The notes under the pieces: model-generated | Database searches by the model: none | What the model saw: the letters and a program-made list of their open reading frames with translations, nothing else | Told to the model about the DNA's origin: nothing | Source: Limnoperna fortunei | Taxonomy: Eukaryota; Mollusca; Bivalvia; Mytilida; Modiolidae | Length of the DNA stretch: 64,000 bases | Direction: 5' to 3' | Assembly: GCA_944474755.1 (NCBI GenBank) | Contig: OX104111.1 | Location: 96,018,805 to 96,082,804 of the forward strand | Made by a program: the position numbers and the translations under genes | Shown here: positions 48,901-60,900 of the stretch, one piece after another | How positions within the stretch are numbered: position 1 is the first letter of the stretch | Layout: each line of letters starts with the position of its first letter

Positions 48901-51900
48901 ACAGTGTTTACGACAATCGCTAAGGCTCTGTTTGCTGAATACACTAAATTTCTTTTTCTTTGAATATTGCAAATCTTTTGTTGTAAGATTTGTGCGCTAT
49001 TCCAAAGAATTATTTCTGAACAAGAAGTTAAGTATACTTTCCAATATTGTTTTCATCGTCATTTTAAAAGAACATCTTTGTAGGTTTCTGTAAGGTCTCG
49101 TATTATGTACTGATGTTCATTGTTAGTTTCTATGTCGTCTGTGTACGCCATGACTCAAATGCAGTTCAAAGCGAGTTCAACCCTGAAATCGGAGTCTTTT
49201 ATACCATTCCCAATTATAGATGAATCCATACAAGCTAGATATCATGGTTTGAATCACTTTAATAAATCCACGATTTATTGCATTTATCAATATAATATAA
49301 CGTGCTTTTTGTAAAATTAGGAGAAATTTAGTAACATACGAGTGACCTTACACGTAGGCTGTTATGTACTGTACTTCGACCCCCGCAACACAAAGTGACG
49401 ATGTATTATGTGATATCCTCAGTATGGATATGAATGTCTGTCCGCCCGTCTGTCCTTGCCCAGGTGGTTTCCAAAAACTTAAAAACGCATCAGCGGATTG
49501 TTTTTAAACTTTGCACAGCTGTTAATTACTATCAAATGAAGGCCAAGTTATATTATTTGCAAAATTCAATTTATAGTTTTCGACTTTCATATTTTTTTGT
49601 CAACAGTTGGCAGTTTCCAAACATTGCAGAGCTATGAAGTACTTTGTACAATGAAGATACATATCAATTTTCAGCTCAATACCATTTGTAGTTTCTGAGT
49701 AAGGCTAATTAAAACAAGTGTGGACTGTGAGCACGCTCACAAATGGATACCCCTGCTTCGCTTTCAAGTCAAATTATCTCCCCTTAATGATATCCGACGT
49801 CAATAAAAATCCTTCATGCACATCTACATATAATGTTCTTCCTTTATGCTAAGTTTCATTAAATTTCATCAAGCGGTTTAGGAGAAGTTGCGCTTACAAG
49901 GGATGTGGACAGACGGACAGACAGACAGGGTGATTTCTATATACCCACCAAACGAGTTTGCGGGGGTATAAAAATGTCAAAAATTGGCAGTTTTCAAAAG
50001 ATTACTTGAAAATGGGTTTCGTTAAAACTGTGCACAACTGTTAAGCATTATAAAATAAAGATCAAGTTGAATTTTCAGCATAATCCCATTTGTAGGTTTT
50101 GGGTTAAGCCAATTTAAAATTATTTTTATAATTACAAGGCCAATGTACAAATTGTCTCCTTAGAAGGACTGTTATAATGCTCAGCTGTTCCTATAGACTG
50201 ATGTATGGAACGCCGTAGCTGCCTTATGAAGACGTTTTTCATTATAAAATGATACTAAATCTGTCAGTATGTGGTTATGCTTTGTTATTATGTGATGATA
50301 CTTTGTCATTTTGTGATGGCAGTTCTTCATTATAAGTTGAAACTTCATTATGTGATCAAACTTATTAAAATTAAATTAAATTAACTTTCATTTGCTCCAC
50401 CCTTGTACGTAGCTACCATAGCAAAGAAAGGGGGGGGGGGGGAGGCGAGTAAAAGATTTAATTTTCATTAGACTGTTATGTGATGATCCTTTGTCATTCT
50501 GTGATGATCATTTGTCAGTATGTGGTGATACTTTGTCATTATGTGATGATCATTTGTCATTATGTGATGATCATTTGTCATTATGTGGTGATACTTTGTT
50601 ATTATGAAGCAAAACGTCTTACTAAATGTAGATCAATAAGTCTATAAGCTTGACTTTTATAAGTCTTTTAGGTCCCTGCTTCATGTTTAATAGGTAACAC
50701 ATGAAGTTTGTGGACTTATCTTGCACATTTAATGTAATTATACCCCCGCTTCAAAGCTGTTTTCCCGTGTCCGTCCGTAGTTCCGGTAAGGCCGTCACAC
50801 TTTTTTTGTAAAATAAGGGGTATCCACTAGTGAAATTTGGCTTACAGATTTACTTGTTCATCACAGTTGTGCTTGAAAAAATAACTGAAAAATTTAAACT
50901 AACAAATCAAAACTTAATTCTTAATTGTCAATTTATTGAATTTCATGTTGGTGTCTGTCAAGTGATTAGGCCAAGTAAGTTTGCCACGCCCTCTAGAGCA
51001 TCTTGTTATTGTTGTTAAATGATCTTAAATATATTTAGCAAATTATGCCTTAGGTAAGGAAGATGAGCATCTTTTCGCTCATCTATAGTAACGAATTTTA
51101 TTATTTTTAGTATTTAAATTGATTTCTATTGGAATTTGAAACGACTGGAATAAATATAACTTAATATAAGATTGTAAAATTTTCCCATACTTTTAAAGGG
51201 ATGTAATTTGTATAGAAATAAAAGGAAAAAACAATAATTTTCATTATTTTTAAAAATTTTAATCGTGAACCCTACTTTATTAAGGTCTTTGAAAAACAAA
51301 CATTCACACATACAAAAAATTATTTTGTAGACTTTTAAAGATATGTGGAAATTTGAATTTTCCTTATTGATTCTATGCTAAAAATACTCAATAATTTATA
51401 TGCATTTTTCAAAGCCAGTTTCCTCAACATCTTTAATTGTTATTATTAAAATTTAAAGTATAGGTATGGGCTTACTGTCATCAATATTTAAGAAAATCCT
51501 ATGGTCAAAAACCCCCCAACCTCAACCTTAACATAAGAGGATCGCAAAAGACTCTAATTTAACAAGTTTAAAAAAAAATATATAATATGCATAAATTATG
51601 ATTGAAAATGATAATTTTCTGCTGATAACATGCACACAATGTCTGGTGTGATGTGTTCTCTCTCGAAGTTTGTATACAAATGATAAAGACCTATTTGTTT
51701 TAATACAACAGAAACCGAATACTTTGTTCAGCCATATTGTTTGTTTTTTTCTGGTGGGAAATGTACCAGCAAACAAGTTGAGCTTTTCTAAAAAGCTAAC
51801 TGTCTCTTACCTGCATTACCCATTTTATGGGTTTTATTAAAGTATCTGTTGTTTGTAATCTATAACAATTTATTTAAGGACATTGTTTACTCTAAACTAT

Positions 51901-54900
51901 TAACCAATAGTGCTTGAGAGATTTAAATACCTGTCGTCACTTCACACGTGCTTTTAAAAAAAAATATTTTAACAAAAATTGACTACCAGAACAATGTTCA
52001 AAATGAGCGGTAAAAATATGTTTTTGTTCTATTCGCACCAATATCAAGATATAGAAAATATCATAATTTTTTCCTACAAATATGTTTAAAAAGTAGGGAG
52101 ATTTTGGTACAACATTTTAATTGTTTACTGACCAATGCACTAAATGAAATAGAAGTCAATATTTGGAACGTAACATTACTACACAAAAATACTGATTACA
52201 ATCCCGATTAAACTCGAAATTTCATTACATATACTAGTGCAATCCTGACGTAAACCAATGATATGACAAACATATTTATAGATTTAGTGAACCACCCAAT
52301 CAAGTAACAGATAGTCATTTACACCGAAGAGTGTTCGTCATTTGATTATGCATACCGTCTCATGGGTAGATGGAGACGGTAATAATGAAGAAGGTATCAT
52401 CACACAATAAAAAAAGTCTTCATAAGGCAGCTATGGCATTCCATACTGATGTGTAATTCATGGTACAATGTGTTCATGGATATTAAAAACAATAGGGAAA
52501 ATTTTGACTGCCACTGGAAAAGTATAGAGCATTGAGTAGGGTCGGAGAGTTTATCCTTTTGTAGCTACAATGAGCCTTCTCAGTTTTTTTATTGTGCAAG
52601 AAGCATGGCACTCTCCATAGCCACAACGTCTGAAGGCCAGGCTGTCTGTCCGGACCTGACAACCCCAAACGACAGTGTCTCCCGTATGCGCCGCTTCTTA
52701 TGTACTTTGTATTGCTAAAGACACCTCAGTGGTGCCACTGTTTTATTTTTTTGTACCCGCTGTTTATCTCATGCTTCTTGTGTAGGTGTTCGAAAATAAA
52801 TGTCGCCTCTGCTGGTTTTATATTTTACAGATGTAGTTTTGGGGATTTTACTATATGGTGTTAATTGATTCTGCATGTCTGTGATGTTAGTATATTATTT
52901 TAAAGGGGGGAGCTTTTGATTGATTACTTTAACCGGTCATTCCCGCCAGAATTTTGTCATTTTTGTCTGAATTGTTTTGTTATTTTTTGTTTAAATTTTT
53001 AAAAATCTTATATTTAAAACATTGTATTATAGCGAGCATCGCAGATGCGAGCTGGGTGTTACTAAAACACGGAAACGGAACACGGAACGGAAACGGAAAC
53101 GGAACGGAAAACGGAATAAGTGTTTTATGAGGCTTGTTTAAGGCATATTGGGATATGGATATTCACCTATTTTATTCATGGTATACGGGATATTTGAGGC
53201 AAAACTTACTTGGATATGGGATATTTAAATCTATTTTATTTACAGGGATATTGGATATTGAAAAACACTTTTTCAGATACGGGATATTTTATGAAAAATT
53301 TCAAACAAGCCCCTTTTATCGATCTGCTCGTGGTCAGAACTTATCAACATGTTCTATATACACTTTTTAACGTAGGTCTATTAAAATAGACGGTTAAATG
53401 CACATTTCCTTGTTTCCATTAATAGCAAATCTTGATTTTTAAATTATAAAATATTTCTGGCGTATTGTAAATTGCAGTTCAAAAATGTTTTCTCAGACTT
53501 CATTTTTGCAAATATAATTAGATCGATCCGTTACGTCTTTTTGCATATTTACATTAAGTGCAACCCCTAGCTGCATTCAATTTTAAAATAGCCTTTAATT
53601 ATTTGTGATCATTTTAAAAAGCCTGCGCTAAGAAAATTTGAAAACATGTACTACTTACTTGTATTTTCATTTTGATAACTAATAAGTGACTAAAAATAGA
53701 TGCCTTCAAAATGCAGTAGAGAAAAAACTGAAAAAGGCAGGCACGCGAGAGTAGACAAACCAAATGACTAAGAATTGAAAAGGAAGCTCAAAAGAATTGG
53801 AAAATTCTGAAGATAGTCAAAGACTTGGGTTCAGTTTTCATAGACATTTATAAAAACGCAAATAATTTTACATTTCTGTAGGCGTAGACAAAAAGTGCAT
53901 TTGATGGATTTCATTGGACCAGATTCAACATAAACAATGACAATATAACTACAAATTTATGACATTGTCACAAAATGTTACTTTTAGCGGTTCCTATGCA
54001 AATATCAATATGATTATACAAAAGACTACGAAAAGGAGTTTTAACGTAAAAAAAGATTTTGGTAGTGTTAGACATTAATATATAGCGTTGTTAATTAATT
54101 GGCGTTTTTTTTTCAAGAATCAAGTTGGGAAAAACAAACAACGACTGGATGTTAAAATGCGAAAGAAACACATTTTTTGATTTGCATAAACATACATGTA
54201 CTTTGTTAAGCTTTGTGACATTAAGATATTTTATTTGTTTTCAGTTTCAGTAAACACACTCCGATAATGTTTAGAATATCCTCCTTTCTCATTTCTTATT
54301 GTATTTTGTATTGTCGTCCTATAACGAATTTTACATATTAAACCTATATGATCGGGTGACTTGCAACAAGCATTAAGTGGCAGCCTATCCATTTGGTCAG
54401 AGTTGCGTTGCGGATTGCAATTATTCTTTATTTTTTTTGTGCGTTTCTTTGTATGCCCGTTGTCTTGACTTCATTGCTTTTTTCAATGTCAGTGATTAAT
54501 AACATTTGATATGAGAGAAAACAGTTAACGTATGATGTGATGCATTTATGTACTAGTTGCTTAACCTTTCCCAGGCATGGCTGTATCATTCTGCCCAAAA
54601 GTTAATTTTTATGCTGTGCTATCAAGCGGTTACAGTAAGTACTTGGTATATTCATACACACATTATTTCATTCTAAGACCAGTTGTACATGTTGTTCCTG
54701 TCCTTAAACTTTATCTGTATGTCTCTCTGTCCGTTCTTCCTTCTTACCGTCCTTTCGCCAGTCCGTCCAAAAATTTTTGTGAACGCTTTAACTTGAAAAC
54801 TATAAAGGATACCAATGATTTGAAGTTTTAGACAATGATTTTGTATCGTGCCAATTTATCAAATGATTTAAAATCTGCAAAAAAGAAACAAACAAACAAA

Positions 54901-57900
54901 CGAAAAAAAAAACAAAAAACAACAAAAATAAAACTCATTACTATCCTTCGCCAGAGGAGCAATGCATTATCGCTGCTTAAATGGGGAGTATACAAATTGG
55001 TTTCCGGGTCGTAACTTGTGATACCGGGATCAATACATGTAAGTCAAAGTTCAAAACAACAACGAAACATGCCCGAGTTGAATTTGCATCAAATGAAAAT
55101 ACAATATTTATTTTAATAGTATATATGATTACTAACTTGCCATGCATTCCAGTCATAAAACTGAACAAGCCATACGCATGTATAAACATGGCACCAAACT
55201 TGTTTTGATAATATTACCTAGCGGTTTTATTGAAGTGACAATTAATATCACATACCTATATAAAAATATCAAACAGTCATTTTAATTAGGTCGAAATAAA
55301 TATCTATCTATTTATTCATTTTTCCGTTTTCCGTTCCGTTTCTGTTTCCGTTCCGCGTTCCGTTTCCGCGTTTTAGTAACACCCGATGCGAGCTATACGG
55401 TTACATGCGTGTGTGTAAAAAAAGTCACGTGATCCATATGAACAAATCCATTTCAGATGGTAGGTAGCTGAGCTATCCGAAGAAAATATTGTAGACGAAT
55501 GAAAAATATATAATATAAAAGTAGACAAAAATAATTTTGACATCGATATATTCAAAGTGTTTATTATTTAAATTACTACAAAAATGCCAGACAATTTTTT
55601 TTCAATCTGAAACGCTGTATTTGAAATTGAGTTTTGTGACGTCACCAACACATTAGATAAGACGTCACGTCATCAATGGAATGTAGAGGCACTGTAAGGG
55701 GGGCTCTGAAGTAACATGAACATTGTGCAATGCTCGCATTTAGGCTGCGCCTACATTCATATTAAATGTATTTACAAATCATTTCTAGTATTTTCGCGGT
55801 CTATATATGTAGCGATAAATTGTTTGCAGTGAACAATTAAAATATTCATGTACGTCATATCCAGAACAATTTTATATATAGTTGCATTATTAATACAAAT
55901 TACATATTTGCGATATCTTGTTTCTTGTACGGATAATGTTAATTATATGTATTACTGCAAAGCGGGATCTATGCTAATTAGAACATGGTTAGACATTATA
56001 TTTGTCAATATTTTAAACCGTGTGAAGGACGCCATATTAGAATTGCACTCAAAAACCGTTTTGTTAAATATGTCAGCAATTAGGATATAACAAGTGGGAA
56101 AAAACATGTTCATTGTATTTATCGGTAACTGTGTCCTTATCGAAAACAATGCATTTAACCAATAACATATTGACTATGTGAAGGCTGGTATCAAATTATC
56201 CATTATTAGACCGGTTCTATTGTAGCAAATACAATGTTTGCTCGTTTCGTGTTCTTATTGACAGTTGCTCATGCAAACAGCAAATAAATTACTGACAAAT
56301 ATGTCTGTGAAAGTCAATGTTAATTAGCGAAAATTAATGGAAAAACTCGACGCAATCAGAATTTACGAACGCAGAGTACAACCTTTAAGATAAAATTCGT
56401 TATAAATAAAATTGCATTGTCTAAAGAAACCACGAAAGGTCATGACATTCGTCCCAAATAGCAAAAACGTAAGCACAAGGTTACGACATTAATACAAGAC
56501 CTGACCGAAAGTTATTGGAGGTATAAAATAAATAAAATTGATACACGAATTTATGAGGTAGGTTTGACATTACCACATTAAGAAAAAATAAATAATTGGA
56601 AAGAGGTCTTATATAGTTATACACAATTTGAAACTCGACACTTTCGACATTAATGAAAATACCCATACAGCTAGTAGCGTCTTAGGTTTCAGAAGAACTA
56701 TATTTATATGATAAGATACCAACATGACATATATTAGACCAGCAAATTTACGACTAAACTACATTGCTATATGTTGTAAAAGTCCCGTACCCTTATGCCC
56801 AATCAGAAAGGTACGTTCAGAGTATTTATACCCCCGCTCGAGTCGGGGGTATATAGTGGTCCTCATGTCCGTCCTTCCGTCCGTCCTTCCGTCCGTCCGT
56901 CCACATTTGGTTTCCGGATGATAATTTAAAAAGTTTACATCCGATTCGAATGAAACTTTGGGATATTGTTATATATCAGGTTGATAAGAAGCCTATTGAT
57001 TTGGGGGGGAAATCCGTCAAATTTCAAGTTCACAGTCCACGAAAAACGTTAGAAATTTTAACAAAAAAGTTGTTTCCGGACAATAACTCAAAAAGTTTGC
57101 ATCCGATTTGAATGAAACATTGGGATATTGTCATATATCAGGTTGGTAAGAAGCCTATCAATTTTAGGGGAAATTTGTCAAATTTCAAGGTCACAGTCCA
57201 CGAAAAACGTTAGAAATTTTAACAAAAAAGTTGGTTTCCGGACAATAACTCAAAAAGCTTGCATCCGATTTGAATGAAACTTTGGGATATTGTTATATAT
57301 CAGGTTGGTAAAAAGCCTATAGATTTTGGGGGAAATCCGTCAAAATTCAAGGTCGCAGTCCACGAAAAACTTTAGAAATTTGTACACAAAAGTTTTTTCC
57401 GGACGACAACTAAAAAAGTTTGCGTGTGATTTGAATGAAACTTTGGGATATTGTTATATATCAGGTTGGTAAGAAGCCTATTGATTTTGGGGGAAATCCG
57501 TCAAATTTCAAGGTCACAGTCCACGAAAAACGTTATAAATTGTTACAAAAGCGGGGGTATCAGTGATCGCTAGATCGACTTTGTCTAGTTTTAACTGGAG
57601 GCCCGAGTGTCCGAATCTCAGTGACAGTTACGATTCCTAAAAGATTTTATTATAACGACGTCAATATTTCTCCGTGAAGTAATTTGCAATGACTTTACTT
57701 CACACATGCATGTAGTGCAGTGTTTTAATGGATTACGGTACATTAAATTATAAAAATTTAACTGTTATTTATCGCCTATGTCAATTTAACTGTTATTTAG
57801 CGCCTAGGTCAATTTAACTGTTTTTATCGCCTAGGTCAATTTAACTGTTTTTATCGCCTAGGTCAATTTAACTGTTATTTATAGCCTAGGTCAATTTAAC

Positions 57901-60900
57901 TGTTATTTATCGCCTAGGTCAATTTTTTTTTAAAGAGGTAATATATATTTATTGTACATATCTACAGTAACCAATAAAATTTGACCTTGAATTTTTATGT
58001 TTGTTTCGGGCCGTTCATTTCAACTCTGAAATTATTAATGGAGAGCTAATCGTCATGCTTTCAGGTCTTGAACGATGGTTTTTTTTAGTTATTATTTGTT
58101 TAATTATACTATTGTTATACTTAATATAAATTGATCTTGATTATTGTTTATATATGCACATTTCTGTTACATAATATCATATATTTTCGGCTTTTAGAAG
58201 GTAGATTTTGGATAGCCAATCATAACAACACACCGTATACACCCCCGACTTATAAATTATCGCATTGTTAAAAAAAACAGAAGTTAAATATTTCATGGCT
58301 ACCAAACTTTATTGTCGTTTTAACATGGGTAAGCATATATGTAAATTGTCTTGAATAGTTTGTCCCAAACTATAATGCCTACCCATGTTAAAACGACAAC
58401 AATGCATGGTTGGCACGAATCTTTTAAATAAAATACATGCATGTAATTAAAAAAAAATCAAAAGAGTAATCCGATAAAGACACAGATGTACATAGTATTG
58501 ATTGGAAATTTCCTTTTTTACGAACATATAATACACTGAGAGGTAGAAATAAATGAAAAAAAACAAATGTAATATGTATTATGCAATTATAAATATGCTA
58601 ATATAAGCCTACAAGTGGTTGTCTCACGAGTAGAGCGTCCGTTCACTGCCAAATCTTCTCAATTTCGTTGATGTGGATTTGTTTGTACAGCTGTTAATAC
58701 GATATGTAATTTTTAAAACAGTTAATATTAATCTCATTAAACACTTTAGAGATGCCACCGCTGTTTATCAAAATCGCTTCAAATAATTAGATATCCAGCA
58801 AGTATCACTGGGATATCAAATTATTGGATATTCAATTTAGAATGCTGACCTTGGCTGCCTTTAACATTAGAAAAACAACTGTTAAATGTATTCAACACAA
58901 ATATGTTGTATGGTCTGATTATAATAAAACTATATAATCTGAATAAAATCCATTAAACTTCTTGTATAACAATTAAATAGGAAGATGCAAGCAAAAGAAG
59001 AGTTTTATAATAATGTTTGACCTTTTAATAATGCGTTTTAGTTATTATTTCGCCTGGTCGAATACATCTTACTATTAGTAATTACAAGATAATCTATTAT
59101 AAGTTAACTTTTCCATAAATACTGGATACTAATAATCAGATATATTTAGTAAGTCATATTTACGAAATACTGATCTACAAAGTATTTAAAGTATAACAGT
59201 TTCAAGTAGCATGTAGCAATAAAAGCATAGTTTTCTTGCTTGACATTCACTAGCGTCGTTTGCTTGGAAATTCAGCACAATGTCATTGGTCATTTTGTTT
59301 AGTACATATAAATTTGCTATTATTAATTCGATGACATGTAGATGTGGCCTTTCGGAAAGTGTTATATAATATAACTTGGTACTTTCTTTAGACCCCTTAT
59401 ATAATATGTTGAACTACCTGTATTGTGTATTTACACGATCTCCAAATAAAAAATATAACATAAGCATTTAGAGTTAAACGCCACTGATATGTCTTGAATA
59501 GACGAAACTCGCGTCTGGCGTAATGAATTTGTCACCTTGATAATTTTGATAACATCTTGTTGGAATATTTGAGCAAAGCCAAGTGACAGCTCATCCCCAG
59601 GTAGCGGATGGTTGAGGCAATGTATAAAAGCTTTAAGTTCAGTTAAAGTCAGAAGGTTCAAGATCAATATTTTATGACTTGTTTATGTTATTTATTATAT
59701 TGACAATGATTAAGGCCATTCGTTGGTCAGTCTGCGTCTATAGACTTGACAAAAACACCGTCACTTGTATCGTTGCAATCTTCTAGACTTGTATATAATA
59801 TAGCGGATTTGGCCGAGGGGTCTAGACTGCTGAACATAGTGCAGGCGTATTGGCGCTACAGTGTCACAACGGTGTGAGTTCGAATCCCGCTGAGGGAAAA
59901 CTAAAAAATTTGACAGTGTTAAAAATCTAATTCTAACAGTGTTGGGCTTAACCCTGTATTTCTGATGTTTCAGAAAGAAGAGACTTTTTAGACAAAAACT
60001 TTATTGAGAAAGATTCAACAGACTATTCGTCTATATTAAATAATTTTGCAACAAATAAACTTGAAAACTGAATATCTACAGATCACTCAAAATAGACATT
60101 TACAATGTTTTAAACAAATTGATTGTTATCAGGTCTTTATTATAGCTTTTAGTTGAAAACTACTTGAAATGGTTCTTATATGTTTGTTTGTTTGTTTGAA
60201 TGTTTAACGCAACTTTCAGCAATTTTTCAGCTATATGGCGTCCAGTTTTTATTAGGGGAGGAAGCCGGAGTACCCTGAGAAAACTCCCGACCTTCGGTAG
60301 GAAAACTGGCAATCCTTGTCAATTAAGATTGGAGTCGAATGCACCCTGCCCGCAGTGAGGCTCGAACCCGCAATCTCAGTGTGGACAGACCACGTGATCA
60401 ATGGTAGAACTACCTTAACCACTCGGCCACCTAGGCCCCGGTTCTTATATATAATTAATGTTTGCTTTAAGGCTTAACATCAAGATTTTCTACTATCTAC
60501 TGCAATCATTTTATAGATATTACAAAATAACAAATAGAACAAAATTTGATTTTTCTTCTAGGCAACTGGATTTTATTCTTACACCTGGAGAATGGGTGGC
60601 TTTCTCTGTACATTCGTGGCATACATACAGAACGTCTCAATGATATGTTCCGTGATGACGTTGACGGTTATGAGCGTTGAAAGGTAGGAAATCTGATATA
60701 CAAGTTTTACAACACCCATGTAGTTAAATTAAACTAATTGCATTGTAAAAATTTATTTGGTTAGCAGCTAAAGTTTAAATGAAATAATCTTTGAAATATC
60801 ATCGACATTTCAAACATATGCTCATCACATCTGTCTTTAATCAATAATTATTTATTGTGCGTATGATATATCTTGCATTATCGAAAAAAAAAATCCTTCG

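Noticed and set aside
53134..53370. 78-codon plus frame as transposase remnant
   Set aside because: It is made of GGGATATTT-type subterminal repeats of the 53054-55384 element with no catalytic motif.
59800..59895. Genuine tRNA gene
   Set aside because: A and B boxes are present, but the cloverleaf is not convincing and the head continues into a SINE body shared with 46485-46692.
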